64,000 nucleotides of DNA from Nocardia vaccinii NBRC 15922 (GTDB taxonomy: Bacteria > Actinomycetota > Actinomycetes > Mycobacteriales > Mycobacteriaceae): the NCBI RefSeq assembly GCF_001613305.1, contig NZ_BDCC01000017.1, positions 124,001 through 188,000 of the forward strand. The letters run 5' to 3'. The position numbers were made by a program, and so were the translations under genes. Under the pieces are notes generated by a model, which worked only from the letters and a program-made list of their open reading frames with translations, searched no databases and was not told the DNA's origin. Of the stretch, positions 34,573 to 44,538 are shown in pieces (within the stretch, counting starts at the first letter, position 1; the number at the start of each line of letters is the position of its first letter).

Positions 34573-35442
34573 GTGGCTCAACTACCCCTGGCAGCCGTGG
34601 GCTGCGCATTCATCGGCGCGGTGATGTTCGCCGTGTCCGCCGTGGCGCAGCAGCGAGCGGCGGCGGATGTACCCGAGGGCGATGCGCTCCTGGCCCGGTT
34701 GATCCGCAATCCGCGCTGGTGGGCGGGCATCGTCGGCGATGCGGGCGGATTCGGCTTCCAGGTGGCGGCCCTGGCCATGGGTTCGGTTCTGGTCGTCCAG
34801 CCGATCCTGGTGACCTCGCTGGTCTTCGCGCTGCCACTGGCCGCACACTACAGCGGCCGGCGAGTCACACCGGTGATGTGGGCACAGGCCGCGGCACTGT
34901 CGGTGGCGCTGGCGGTGTTCCTGGTCATCGGGGATCCGACCGAGGGGCACACCGACGCACCCTGGCATCGCTGGATCGGTTCCCTGGGGCTGCTGGGCGG
35001 GCTGATCGTGGTGGACATCGTGATCGCCGGCACCGTCCGCATACCCGCCCTGCAGGCCCTGCTGCTGGGCACCGCCGCCGGTCTACTGTTCGGCATCTCC
35101 GCCGCCCTCACCGAACATGTCACCGAGCTGTTCGGCGATGGGCTGGGCGCGGTGCTGACCAGCTGGGAGCCCTACACCCTGGCAGCCACCGGAATAGCCG
35201 GACTCTATCTACAACAACGCGGATACCAAGTGGGCCCGCTGTCCGCCTCGCTCCCCGCGTTCACCGTCGCCGAACCGCTCGGAGCGGCGTTCATCGGCCT
35301 CACCGTCCTGGACGAGCGCCTGCGCAGCGGTCCGGTCGGCACCGCCGCGGTCATGCTCGCGGTAGTGGTGATGTGCATCGCGGCGGTACTGCTCTCGCGC
35401 GCTCAGGCGGCGGGGTTGCCGGACGGCAGTGTGGCGAGCTGA
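34573..35442 (+). CDS. DMT-family (EamA-like) membrane transporter
   Basis: 289 residues, about ten membrane helices, two EamA-like halves (AVGCAFIGAVMFAVSAVAQQ ... ; LLLGTAAGLLFGISAALTEH ...). The closing ASLPAFTVAEPLGAAFIGLTVLDERL is a typical DMT signature. Substrate unknown. The GTG at 34573 gives VAQLPLAAVG; upstream sequence is not hydrophobic, though the ribosome site is weak. Convergent with rel. Confidence 0.8.
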   Translation: MAQLPLAAVGCAFIGAVMFAVSAVAQQRAAADVPEGDALLARLIRNPRWWAGIVGDAGGFGFQVAALAMGSVLVVQPILVTSLVFALPLAAHYSGRRVTPVMWAQAAALSVALAVFLVIGDPTEGHTDAPWHRWIGSLGLLGGLIVVDIVIAGTVRIPALQALLLGTAAGLLFGISAALTEHVTELFGDGLGAVLTSWEPYTLAATGIAGLYLQQRGYQVGPLSASLPAFTVAEPLGAAFIGLTVLDERLRSGPVGTAAVMLAVVVMCIAAVLLSRAQAAGLPDGSVAS

Positions 35443-35451
35443 CCGTCGAGA

Positions 35452-35474
35452 CGCCGGTACACGGTCGACCGGCG
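35452..35474. terminator. Hairpin between the DMT transporter and rel
   Basis: CGCCGGT (35452-35458) and ACCGGCG (35468-35474) pair perfectly with a nine-base loop, between convergent stops at 35442 and 35483. Confidence 0.5.
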
Positions 35475-35482
35475 CGCATCCG

Positions 35483-37888
35483 CTATGCCGCCGACGTCAC
35501 CCGGTACACGTCGTACACGCCCTCGACATTGCGCACCACATTCAGCAGGTGGCCGAGGTGCTTGGGATCGCCCATCTCGAAGGTGAACTTGCTGATCGCC
35601 ACGCGGTCACCGGAGGTCATCACCGAGGCCGAGAGGATGTTCACCTTCTCGTCGGCGAGCACCTTGGTCACATCAGAGAGCAGGCGGGTGCGGTCCAGCG
35701 CCTCGATCTGGATGGCGACCAGGAATACCGATGACGGCGACGGCGCCCAGGTGACCTCGATGATCCGTTCCTGTTGCGCCTGAAGGGAATCGGCATTCGT
35801 GCAGTCGGTGCGGTGCACGCTCACCGCGCCGCCGCGGGTGACGAAACCCATGATCTCGTCGCCCGGCACCGGCGTACAGCACTTCGCCAGTTTCGCGACA
35901 GTGCCTGGCGCGCCGGGGATTTCGACCCCGGCATCGCCACCGGATCGCTGACGCAGCGGCAGCGTGGAGGGTGTACTGCGTTCGGCCAGTTCGTTTTCCA
36001 CGTCACCGACGCCGCCGAGCTGAGCCATCAGCCGCTGCACGACGTGATGCGCGGACACCTGGTTCTCGCCCACCGCCGCGTACAGCGCGGAGATGTCCGA
36101 GTAGTGCAGTTCATGGGCCAGCGCGGTCATCGCGTCGACGCTCATCAGCCGCTGCAGCGGCAGGCCGGAGCGGCGGACCTCCTTGGAGATCTGCTCCTTG
36201 CCCGCCTCGAGCGCCTCCTCGCGGCGCTCCTTGGCGAACCATTGCCGGATCTTGGCCTTCGCCCGCGGGGAGACCACGAAGTTCTGCCAGTCGCGGCTCG
36301 GCCCGGCGTTCTGCGCCTTGGAGGTGAAGATCTCGACGACCTCGCCGTTCTCCAGCTGCCGCTCCAACGCGACCAGCCGACCGTTCACCCGCGCGCCGAT
36401 GCACTTGTGCCCGACCTCGGTGTGCACCGCGTACGCGAAATCGACCGGAGTCGACTTCTGCGGCAACGTGATAACATCACCCTTCGGCGTGAACACGAAG
36501 ATCTCCGGCGACTTCAGGTCGAAGCGGAGCGATTCCAGGAACTCCGCCGGGTCCGCGGCCTCACGCTGCCAGTCCAGCAGCTGACGCATCCAGGCCATAT
36601 CGTCGACCTCGGCGATATCACCGGAGTGCCGGCCCTTGGTCTCCTTGTACCGCCAGTGCGCGGCGATGCCGAATTCGGCGGTGCGGTGCATGTCCCGGGT
36701 GCGGATCTGCACCTCGAGCGGCTTGCCGTCCGGACCGACGACGGTGGTGTGCAGCGACTGGTACACCCCATAGCGCGGCTGGGCGATGTAATCCTTGAAC
36801 CGGCCCGCCATCGGCTGCCACAGCGAGTGCACCACGCCGACCGCGGCATAGCAGTCGCGCACCTCCTCACACAGGATGCGGATGCCGACCAGGTCGTGGA
36901 TGTCGTCGAAGTCCTTACCCTTGACGATCATCTTCTGGTAGATCGACCAGTAGTGCTTCGGACGCCCCTCGACGCTGGCATTGATCCGGCTGGCGGCCAG
37001 GGTGTTCACGATCTCGGCGCGGACCTTGGCCAGATAGGTGTCCCGCGAAGGCGCGCGGTCGGCCACCAGACGTACGATCTCGTCGTATTTCTTGGGGTGC
37101 AGGATCGCGAACGCGAGATCCTCCAGCTCCCATTTGACCGTGGCCATACCCAGCCGATGTGCCAGCGGCGCAATGACTTCCAGCGTCTCGCGCGCCTTCT
37201 TCGCCTGCTTCTCCGGCGGCAGGAAGCGCATGGTGCGCATATTGTGCAGGCGGTCGGCGACCTTGATGACCAGCACGCGCGGATCGCGCGCCATCGCGAT
37301 GATCATCTTGCGGATGGTTTCGGCCTCCGCGGCCGCGCCCAGATTGACCTTGTCGAGTTTGGTGACGCCGTCGACCAGGTGGGCGACCTCCTGACCGAAT
37401 TCCTGGGTCAGCTCGTCCAGGGAATAGCCGGTGTCCTCGACCGTGTCGTGCAGCAGCGCGGCGACCAGGGTGGTGGTGTCCATCCCGAGTTCGGCCAGGA
37501 TATTGGCCACAGCCAGCGGATGGGTGATGTACGGATCGCCGGACTTGCGGAATTGGTGCGCGTGCTTCTCGTCGGCCACGTCGAACGCGCGCTGCAGCAG
37601 TTGCAGATTGGCCTTCGGATACAGCTCGCGATGCACCGTCGCCAACGGCTCGAGGACCGGTTTGACCGCCGCGATACCGCGCTGGCCGGTCATCCGGCGG
37701 GCCAGCCTGGCACGCACCCGCCGCGATGCCGAGGTCGATACGACCGCCGGGCTGCCCGGCTGACGCGGCGGCATGGACCGCGGAGTCGGGGCCGATGCGG
37801 ACTTGGCGGGGGCCGCGGAAGGCGCGGGCGCAGCACGATCGCCAGCCATCGTTTGCTCGGCATTCGCCTTTTCCAGATGCTGAGTCAT
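35483..37888 (-). CDS. rel: Bifunctional (p)ppGpp synthetase/hydrolase
   Basis: 801 residues, the single long RelA/SpoT enzyme of actinobacteria. A Pro/Ala-rich tail of about 60 residues precedes the hydrolase HD domain (HDTVED at 147-152, intact), the synthetase ([22 protein letters not shown]), TGS ([22 protein letters not shown]), and a C-terminal ACT domain ([23 protein letters not shown]). Both activities should be present. The start ATG at 37888 has GGGAGAGG upstream; an in-frame ATG at 37849 is possible. In mycobacteria rel follows ppiB directly; here the secretion cluster lies between them. Confidence 0.96.
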   Translation of the reverse strand: MTQHLEKANAEQTMAGDRAAPAPSAAPAKSASAPTPRSMPPRQPGSPAVVSTSASRRVRARLARRMTGQRGIAAVKPVLEPLATVHRELYPKANLQLLQRAFDVADEKHAHQFRKSGDPYITHPLAVANILAELGMDTTTLVAALLHDTVEDTGYSLDELTQEFGQEVAHLVDGVTKLDKVNLGAAAEAETIRKMIIAMARDPRVLVIKVADRLHNMRTMRFLPPEKQAKKARETLEVIAPLAHRLGMATVKWELEDLAFAILHPKKYDEIVRLVADRAPSRDTYLAKVRAEIVNTLAASRINASVEGRPKHYWSIYQKMIVKGKDFDDIHDLVGIRILCEEVRDCYAAVGVVHSLWQPMAGRFKDYIAQPRYGVYQSLHTTVVGPDGKPLEVQIRTRDMHRTAEFGIAAHWRYKETKGRHSGDIAEVDDMAWMRQLLDWQREAADPAEFLESLRFDLKSPEIFVFTPKGDVITLPQKSTPVDFAYAVHTEVGHKCIGARVNGRLVALERQLENGEVVEIFTSKAQNAGPSRDWQNFVVSPRAKAKIRQWFAKERREEALEAGKEQISKEVRRSGLPLQRLMSVDAMTALAHELHYSDISALYAAVGENQVSAHHVVQRLMAQLGGVGDVENELAERSTPSTLPLRQRSGGDAGVEIPGAPGTVAKLAKCCTPVPGDEIMGFVTRGGAVSVHRTDCTNADSLQAQQERIIEVTWAPSPSSVFLVAIQIEALDRTRLLSDVTKVLADEKVNILSASVMTSGDRVAISKFTFEMGDPKHLGHLLNVVRNVEGVYDVYRVTSAA

Positions 37889-38157
37889 GCCACCACCTCT
37901 CCCGCCTCGACCGCAACACCCTATCCGATGCGCCGGTGCGGCTCAGACCACCAACTTTAATCCCCAGCACCGACGACCGCCGCTTCCTGGGAAATGCGCC
38001 CGATTCCGGGGCGCACACGGTATCCGCGGACCGTCCGGCGGCCGGGCGATACCGGCGTCTATACAGAACGCGGGCCGGGCCCGGACAGTTCCCACCGCGA
38101 TGCCACGAATTCGCGGACGCCGGGTCGGCGGCCGCACCGGCACGATCGAACCGCCCG

Positions 38158-39744
38158 TCACGGATCCTCGAGCAGGCCGTCCTCGGTGAGTTCCAGCCAC
38201 CGGGTGACCCCGATCTCCTCGAGGAATCGCCGATCGTGACTGACCACGATCAGCGCGCCCTCGAATCCCGTCAAGGCCTCCGTGAGATGGGCCAAGCTGG
38301 GCAGATCGAGGTTGTTGGTCGGCTCGTCCAGGAGCAGCAGCCGCGGCGCGGGATCGGCCAGCAGCAACATCGCCAGCGCCGCCCGCAAACGTTCCCCGCC
38401 GGACAACGCACCCGCCGCCACGTCGGCGTCCGCACTGCGGAACAGGAAGCGGGCCAACTGGGCGCGGACCCGTTCGGCGGTGGCGTGTGGCGTTGCCGCC
38501 GAGACGTTCTCGAAGACCGACCGCTGCTCGTCGAAAACGTCCAGACGCTGCGGCAGCATCCGCCACGGCACCTTCGGCGGTTCGGCGGCGATCCGGCGCA
38601 ACAGCGTGGATTTGCCCGCCCCGTTGCGTCCGGTCAGCGCGATCCGCTCCGGGCCGTTCACCCGCAGCGTGACCACCGGACCGTTCGCCAGCCGCACCTC
38701 GTCCAGCGCGATGACGTCCTGCCCCGGATACAGCCGAGTCCCGGGCAGATCCACCCGGATCTCCCGATCATCGCGCAACTGCTCCTGCGCCCGGTCCAGG
38801 GTCCGGCGCGCCTGCTCCACTTTCGCCAGGTGGTTGTTCCGCAACTTGCCCGCGGACACCTGCGCCTGCCGTTTGCGTTCGCCCATAACGATTTTCGGCT
38901 CGCGCTTCTGCTCGAACATCTTCTGCCCGTACCGCTGGCGCCGATCCAGTTTGATCCGGGCCTCCACCAACTCGCGCGACTGTTTGCGCACATCGCTGCG
39001 CGCATCGCGAATCGCCGCGCGCGCGGCTTCCTGCTCGGCTTCGATGATCTCCTCGTACGCGGTGAAATTCCCGCCGAACAAACGGATCTCACCGCGTCGC
39101 AGCTCAGCGATCGCATCCACGCGATCGAGTAGTTCGCGATCATGGCTGACCATCAGCACGGTGCCGGAGAACTGGTCGATGACCTCGTAGAGCCGTTGGC
39201 GCGCATGCAGATCCAGATTGTTGGTGGGTTCGTCGAGCAGCAGAACGCCGGGTTCGCGCAGCAGTTCGGCGACCAGGCCGAGCAGCACCGTCTCCCCGCC
39301 CGACAGGGTGTCCAGGCGGCGATCCAGCTGGGAGACGTCCCCGGCCAGATAGTCCAGGCCCAGGCGGCCCAGCAGCGCGACCGCGGACTCCTCGACGTCC
39401 CAGCGGTTGCCGACGGCGTCGAAATCGGTTTCGGTCCCCTCCCCCGATTCGATCCGGTGCAGCGCTCGCCGCACGCCGTCGATACCGAGTACCTCGTCTA
39501 CACGCTGACCTGCGGCGAGCCCGATATCCTGGCGCAGATATCCGAGGCTGCCGCCGACGGTGATCGAACCTCGCACCGGCCGCAGTTCGCCGGCGATCAA
39601 CCGGAGCAGCGTGGATTTCCCGACGCCGTTGCTGCCGACCAAGCCGATATGACCCGGCCCGAGACCGCTGTCCAGGCCGTCGAAGACGGGAGTGCCGTCG
39701 GACCAGGCGAAGGTGAGATCGGACAGCGAAACAGAGGTAGACAT
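38158..39744 (-). CDS. ABC-F family ATPase (ribosome-associated type)
   Basis: 528 residues, two ABC cassettes and no membrane domain. Walker A motifs GSNGVGKST (about 37) and GRNGAGKST (about 345), signature LSGGE twice, Walker B LLLLDEPTNNLDL twice, and a charged linker helix (EAEQEAARAAIRDARSDVRKQSRELVEARIKLDRRQRYGQ) of the kind that reaches into the ribosome. ABC-F proteins rescue or protect ribosomes; some give antibiotic resistance. The ATG at 39744 is seven bases after GGAG. A five-codon leader-like ORF (39809-39826) lies upstream. Single gene. Confidence 0.85.
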   Translation of the reverse strand: MSTSVSLSDLTFAWSDGTPVFDGLDSGLGPGHIGLVGSNGVGKSTLLRLIAGELRPVRGSITVGGSLGYLRQDIGLAAGQRVDEVLGIDGVRRALHRIESGEGTETDFDAVGNRWDVEESAVALLGRLGLDYLAGDVSQLDRRLDTLSGGETVLLGLVAELLREPGVLLLDEPTNNLDLHARQRLYEVIDQFSGTVLMVSHDRELLDRVDAIAELRRGEIRLFGGNFTAYEEIIEAEQEAARAAIRDARSDVRKQSRELVEARIKLDRRQRYGQKMFEQKREPKIVMGERKRQAQVSAGKLRNNHLAKVEQARRTLDRAQEQLRDDREIRVDLPGTRLYPGQDVIALDEVRLANGPVVTLRVNGPERIALTGRNGAGKSTLLRRIAAEPPKVPWRMLPQRLDVFDEQRSVFENVSAATPHATAERVRAQLARFLFRSADADVAAGALSGGERLRAALAMLLLADPAPRLLLLDEPTNNLDLPSLAHLTEALTGFEGALIVVSHDRRFLEEIGVTRWLELTEDGLLEDP

Positions 39745-40004
39745 GTGCACGCTCCTGAGAGGTCGCGAGAATGCGGCGCGCGGGATGGCGGGCCACTCGA
39801 CGGCTACCTCAGAAGAGCAACGGCACGGCTCCGATCAACGGAAATAAGACTGAGCCAGACTAACCAACCGGGTGCTTCCGCGCAAGGAATTCTCCGCGCG
39901 ACCCATCTGCACGCAGTGGAACACCCCGGCCCGCCGGAATCGATGTAAACTGGATTACCAAGTGGCCTAACGTTTTTAGCGATCGGCGATGGGATCCGCT
40001 CAGC

Positions 40005-40301
40005 ATGGACGTTTATCGCAGGTCCTACCGACGCGGTCCGGTGGGCACACTCATCAGCGCAGTCGGCAGCATCTTCGCCCTCATCGAAATCGTGCACATG
40101 CTGATGCTGCTGTTCGACCTGAATCCGGTGAACAGATTCTTCTCCGCCCTCAGGTCCCTGGCCGAGGCGCTGGCACTGTTCTTCCCCGGGCTGTTCGACA
40201 CCGGCAATCACGAGCTGAACATAGTCGTGGGGTACGGCCTGGCCGCGGCGTTCTGGCTGCTCGTGGCCGGAATCCTCGCCCGCGTACTGGGTCGCTTCTA
40301 G
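40005..40301 (+). CDS. Small two-helix membrane protein
   Basis: 98 residues, no family recognised. Basic N-terminus (MDVYRRSYRRGP), then membrane helices at about 15-40 (LISAVGSIFALIEIVHMLMLLF) and 74-95 (VVGYGLAAAFWLLVAGILARVL). ATG at 40005 with GATGGGA about ten bases upstream; the preceding 60 bases are AT-rich (TAACGTTTTTAG) and fit a promoter. Convergent with the exported protein gene. Confidence 0.6.
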   Translation: MDVYRRSYRRGPVGTLISAVGSIFALIEIVHMLMLLFDLNPVNRFFSALRSLAEALALFFPGLFDTGNHELNIVVGYGLAAAFWLLVAGILARVLGRF

Positions 40302-40329
40302 ATCCCGGCGGCGATCGGCGCGGCCTCGA

Positions 40330-40743
40330 TCAGTGGTCGTGCGGGGTCAGGAATTCGAGCCGGTGATGCTGGAGGAATTCGAAGGCCGGCGCCCACTGCC
40401 CGGTGAACACGTCCTGCTCGTGCCCGATCGTATGCGCCGAGGCCGCACCGACCCGCGGATTCTCGCAGACCACCCGTGCATCGTGTCGTCCGTGCCGCAC
40501 CGGTCCGCTGTCCAGGCTCACCGTGCCGTCACCACCGACGGCACGCCAGGGCATATCGATGCCCGTGGCGGCGATCCGACAGGATTGCCCGGGCTTCTCG
40601 CCCGAGACCCGCGCGGTGATGGTATTCCCGCCGTGTACGTCCACCGACGGCGCGGCCGAGGCGGTCGCCGCACCGACGGCGAGGACGACTCCCACCGCGC
40701 CAACGGCGGCGACGCTGATTCTGGTGTGTTGCGCTCGGCTCAT
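40330..40743 (-). CDS. Exported protein of unknown function
   Basis: 137 residues. A clear Sec signal peptide (MSRAQHTRISVAAVGAVGVVLAVGAATASAA) predicts cleavage after about residue 32. The mature part has two Cys about 42 residues apart (GQSCRIAATG; ARVVCENPR), probably a disulphide in a small beta-sandwich. The frame is open further upstream without signal features. No ribosome site is obvious. Confidence 0.6.
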   Translation of the reverse strand: MSRAQHTRISVAAVGAVGVVLAVGAATASAAPSVDVHGGNTITARVSGEKPGQSCRIAATGIDMPWRAVGGDGTVSLDSGPVRHGRHDARVVCENPRVGAASAHTIGHEQDVFTGQWAPAFEFLQHHRLEFLTPHDH

Positions 40744-40881
40744 GAGTCTGATTGTGGATCCGAATCCCTGTGCCTCGATGGAGTCCGGCCGGTATGACCG
40801 GAAGCACGGCTCCGCTACCTCCGCGCCGCCGCGGGCACGAGCATAGCGACCCGCCCGCAATCTCACAACCGATACCGGAAG

Positions 40882-41454
40882 CTACAGGCGCACAATCGAA
40901 GTCAGCGGATAGTCGCCCTGGCGCGTCCGGCCGGCCAGGAAGCCGAGCTCGAGTACCACCGCGGCGGCCGTGACCTCCGCACCCGCGGCCGTGAACAGGC
41001 CCGCCGCCGCGGCGAGGGTGCCGCCGGTGGCCAGTACGTCGTCCAGTAGCAGGACCTTGCGGCCCCGCAGATCGATGCCGTCGGCGGGGATCTCCAGTGC
41101 GGCCGAACCGTATTCGAGGGTGTACTCACGCGAGAGCACCGGCGGCGGGAGCTTACCGGCCTTGCGCACCGCGACGACGCCCGTGCCCAGTGCGGCGGCG
41201 ACACCCGCGCCGAGCAGGAAGCCACGCGCGTCCACCCCGGCCACCAGATCCACGTCCGGCGCACACGAACCCAGGTAATCGATCACCGCGTGGAACCCCT
41301 CGGCGTCGGCGAACACCGGTGTCAGGTCGGCGAAACGCACACCGGGAGCAGGGAAGTCGTCGTGCCAGCGGGTCAGCCGCTGGACCGCCTCGGCGGCCCG
41401 CACGACGCGCTCCCCCACCGCCTCGGCCGACTCGGTCAAACCGTGTTTACTCAT
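40882..41454 (-). CDS. apt: Adenine phosphoribosyltransferase
   Basis: Salvages adenine with PRPP to AMP. 190 residues, with FPAPGVRFADLTPVFAD, VAGVDARGFLLGAGVA and the PRPP-binding loop VLLLDDVLATGGT, as in the family. The ATG at 41454 has GGAG about nine bases upstream; the GTG at 41469 is an alternative. Sits downstream of the substrate-binding protein and secF, the order Rv2584c-Rv2586c of mycobacteria. Confidence 0.94.
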   Translation of the reverse strand: MSKHGLTESAEAVGERVVRAAEAVQRLTRWHDDFPAPGVRFADLTPVFADAEGFHAVIDYLGSCAPDVDLVAGVDARGFLLGAGVAAALGTGVVAVRKAGKLPPPVLSREYTLEYGSAALEIPADGIDLRGRKVLLLDDVLATGGTLAAAAGLFTAAGAEVTAAAVVLELGFLAGRTRQGDYPLTSIVRL

Positions 41455-41514
41455 CCGCACCCACTCCACTCATCCAGCGCCTTGCATCCGGGGCCGCGCC
41501 CACACTCGCGACGC

Positions 41515-43254
41515 TCACCGCCGCAACACCCAGCGATCCATATTCCACCCCGCACCGGCCTCGGTGGGGTTCACGATTCCACTCTGCATCCCGTTGCCGA
41601 ACGCGATCGTCCGCGGTGTGTCGAACAGCGGAATCGTCGGCATCTCGTTCCACAGCAGATTCTCGGCCTCGGCGTCCAGATTGAGCACGTCGATCGAATT
41701 GTCCTCCGCCGCAAGCTGTTCGGCGATCGTGTCATAACGACCGTTGCCGTAGTGACCGAAATTCAGCCCCTGCCCGGTGTGCAGCGCCGCCGCGGCGGCC
41801 ACACCGGACAGCGACCCGGCCGGACCCGGCGCACCCGCGGTACTGCCCAGCACCGCATCCACGCCGGTGCCGAGCTGAGTCGGCACGAAGGTCGGCGAGC
41901 CCGCGTCGACCACGGTGATCCCGGCCGCTCGACACGCGTCGGTGATCATCGCGACGGTCTGCGCGCGCCGATCGTCCGGCGCGCGATATCCGATCCGCAC
42001 CGTCGGATTGTTCGCCCCCGCCGAGGTCAGGACCTGCTGCGCTCCGGCGGCGTCACCTCCGGTGTACTTGCCCGCCGCACCGGTACTCGACTGGTAGTAC
42101 ACCGAATCCGCCTGTGTCGTACGCGAATTCAACGACCCCGAACCCAGACCTGATTTCCGGTCGAATCCGGGATGCCCGAGCTTGTCGAACAGCGCCTTAC
42201 GCGGAACGCACAGCGCGAAGGCGCGGCGCGCGTCGGCGGAGGCGAAGACGCCCGCCGTGGACAGCACCAACTGCTCCGCACCCCGGCTGGGCACCTGATT
42301 CACCGAAAATCCGCTGAGATCCAGATCCTTCACCGAACCCGCGCCGATGTCGACGACGCCGACCGCCTTGTCGGACACCTTCTTCTTCAGATCGGTGTTC
42401 TTGGGCCACACCACGATTCGCGGCGTCCGTGGCGCCAGGCCCCACCACTTCTCGTTCTTGACCAGAACCAGACCGTCACTGTCACTGTAGGAATCGATCC
42501 GGTACGGCCCCGAGGACGGGAAGAGTTTGGTGTCGACCTTGCCGGGCGTGAGATTCCAGCCGGTATTCCAGAACTGGGCCAATTTGTCCATCACGGCGGG
42601 TTCGGCGGTCTGCACCGCCAACACCACATTCGGCACCCCCGCGGCCTGCGCGACGATGTGCGCGGGCATCAGATCCGCGGCGTCGAACAGGGTCTGCCAG
42701 GGCAGGAAGTGCCGCCCCGGGCGGAAGACCACCGTCGCATCCTTCGAACCGGGCTGGCACTCGACCTTCTCGATATCGCGGTAGCCCGCGGTGGAGGCCG
42801 CGTCGAACATCGGGACCTGACCGCCGCCGGGCCCGGCCTTGGTGAAACGGCCGCTGCGCGCGGCCCACTCCAGCACCAGATCGTCACAGGAGGTGGGCAC
42901 CCCGTCGGAGTACACGCCCTCCGGGTCGAGCCGGTACTGAATGGTCTGCACGTCGCCCGGCACCTGTTTGGCGGTGCCGTAGTCGGTGTCCGCGACCGGC
43001 TGGCCGTCCGGGCCGGTGTAGAAGAATCCGGTCATAACCCGCGCGAACACCGCTGCCGCGCCGCCGTTCGCACCCAGCGTGCTGCCGCCGTTGTAGCTCA
43101 GCGGCACCGCGTCGACCGCGTATCCGATGGACGGCACCTGATTCTTCGCCGAACATCCGGCCAGCACGCCACCGACGAGCGCACTCGTCGTCAGCACGCC
43201 GAACGTCCGCAACATCCACCGGCGGCCCGCGCGGCCCCCTTCGTGGTTACGCAC
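41515..43254 (-). CDS. ABC-transporter substrate-binding lipoprotein (family 5, peptide-type)
   Basis: 579 residues. A twin-Arg-containing start and hydrophobic stretch end in the lipobox LAGCSA, so it is a membrane lipoprotein. The rest is a DppA/OppA-like binding protein (YRLDPEGVYSDGVPTSCDDLVLEWA; SGPYRIDSYSDSDGLVLVKNEKWWG). No permease or ATPase genes are adjacent, so the partner transporter is elsewhere or the protein has another role. It holds the position of Rv2585c. GTG at 43254 follows GGAGGG. Between secF and apt, probably one transcript. Confidence 0.85.
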   Translation of the reverse strand: MRNHEGGRAGRRWMLRTFGVLTTSALVGGVLAGCSAKNQVPSIGYAVDAVPLSYNGGSTLGANGGAAAVFARVMTGFFYTGPDGQPVADTDYGTAKQVPGDVQTIQYRLDPEGVYSDGVPTSCDDLVLEWAARSGRFTKAGPGGGQVPMFDAASTAGYRDIEKVECQPGSKDATVVFRPGRHFLPWQTLFDAADLMPAHIVAQAAGVPNVVLAVQTAEPAVMDKLAQFWNTGWNLTPGKVDTKLFPSSGPYRIDSYSDSDGLVLVKNEKWWGLAPRTPRIVVWPKNTDLKKKVSDKAVGVVDIGAGSVKDLDLSGFSVNQVPSRGAEQLVLSTAGVFASADARRAFALCVPRKALFDKLGHPGFDRKSGLGSGSLNSRTTQADSVYYQSSTGAAGKYTGGDAAGAQQVLTSAGANNPTVRIGYRAPDDRRAQTVAMITDACRAAGITVVDAGSPTFVPTQLGTGVDAVLGSTAGAPGPAGSLSGVAAAAALHTGQGLNFGHYGNGRYDTIAEQLAAEDNSIDVLNLDAEAENLLWNEMPTIPLFDTPRTIAFGNGMQSGIVNPTEAGAGWNMDRWVLRR

Positions 43255-43326
43255 GCTGCCCTCCGTCGTTTCGCAAGCTTCCTCCGCTGAATTCGCCGCG
43301 ACTGCGCGAGGGCAGCGCCCGCATGG

Positions 43327-44538
43327 TCAGTGCCTGTTCTTGTGCCGCTTTCCGGTCGGCCGCGCACCGGGCCTCGGCGCCGCAGACCGGGGACCCTCAT
43401 TCACCGGTTCACGACGACGGGGCGTAGCACCCGAGGCCGCCGCGCGACGCGGAGCGTCGCCGTCATCGGCCCGCGCCGCCCTACCGGATCGCTTGTTCAG
43501 CACCTTCCGGGTGTGCACGGCCACCGGGCCCCATCGCTCCTTGATCGAGACCAGCAGCGGCACGGCGAAGAAGATCGAGGAGTACGCGCCGACGACCATA
43601 CCGATGAGCTGTACCAGCGCGAGATCCTTCAGCGTGCCGACGCCCAGCAGCCATACCGCGATGACCAGCATGCCGATGATCGGCAGGATGCCGATAACGG
43701 TGGTGTTGATCGAACGCATCAGCGTCTGGTTGGCCGCGAGGTTCGCGAATTCGGCATAGGTGCGGTTGGTGCGATGCAGCACTCCCCGGGTGTTCTCCTC
43801 GACCTTGTCGAAGACGACGACGTTGTCGTAGAGCACGTATCCCAGAATGGTCAGCAGGCCGATCACCGCGGCCGGGGTCACCTCGAACCCGACGATCGAG
43901 TAGAGGCCCGCGGTCACGATCAGGTTGAAGAACAGCGAGGCGATCGCGGCGATGGACATATCGCGTTCGAAGCGGATCGCGATATAGATCATCGTCAGCA
44001 GGACGAACACGCCCAGGGCGATGAGCGCCTTGCGGGTGACCTGGCCACCCCAGGTCGAACTGATCTCCGCGATGCTGATCGCGTTGCGACTGACCGTGCC
44101 GGTCGAATCCTTCGGATGGAAGGCATCGAACAGCGCGGTCTGCACCTTGTCCTGCTGCGTGGCATCCAGTGTGTCCGAACGGATCTCGTACGAGGCCGCG
44201 GCGCCCGAGCCGACCTTCTGCACGGTGACCGGATCGTGCCCGAGCGCCTTGGCGTAGGCGTCGGTGACCTGCGAGGTACTGGTCCCGGCGACAGCGGGCA
44301 GCTGGATCCGGGTACCACCGGCGAAGTCGATGCCGAGGGTGAATCCGCGCAGTCCGATACTCGACAGCGCGATCACGATCAGCGCCGCGGCCACGAGGTA
44401 GTACACGCGACGGCGCCCGACGATCCGGAAGCCGCCGGTGCCGGTGTAGAGCCGCTCGAAGAACCCGTGCCTGGGCGCGGCGGTCACGGCCTGATCGTTC
44501 ACGGTATCGGTCTCCATGACGGAACTGGGGTTGCTCAT
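43327..44538 (-). CDS. secF: Protein-export membrane protein SecF
   Basis: 403 residues. Six membrane helices with a first exported loop; RGFTLGIDFAGGTRIQLP matches the SecD/SecF signature, and the helix block AAVIGLLTILGYVLYDNVVVFDKVEENTRG is the conserved SecF core. With SecD it uses the proton-motive force to help translocation through SecYEG. The C-terminal 70 residues are basic and disordered. The ATG at 44538 overlaps the secD stop; GGAGG lies just upstream. Confidence 0.95.
   Translation of the reverse strand: MSNPSSVMETDTVNDQAVTAAPRHGFFERLYTGTGGFRIVGRRRVYYLVAAALIVIALSSIGLRGFTLGIDFAGGTRIQLPAVAGTSTSQVTDAYAKALGHDPVTVQKVGSGAAASYEIRSDTLDATQQDKVQTALFDAFHPKDSTGTVSRNAISIAEISSTWGGQVTRKALIALGVFVLLTMIYIAIRFERDMSIAAIASLFFNLIVTAGLYSIVGFEVTPAAVIGLLTILGYVLYDNVVVFDKVEENTRGVLHRTNRTYAEFANLAANQTLMRSINTTVIGILPIIGMLVIAVWLLGVGTLKDLALVQLIGMVVGAYSSIFFAVPLLVSIKERWGPVAVHTRKVLNKRSGRAARADDGDAPRRAAASGATPRRREPVNEGPRSAAPRPGARPTGKRHKNRH

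Noticed and set aside
37889..38157. Frames between the ABC-F gene and rel
   Set aside because: Arg/Gly-rich shadow sequence continuing out of the ABC-F coding region; nothing independent.
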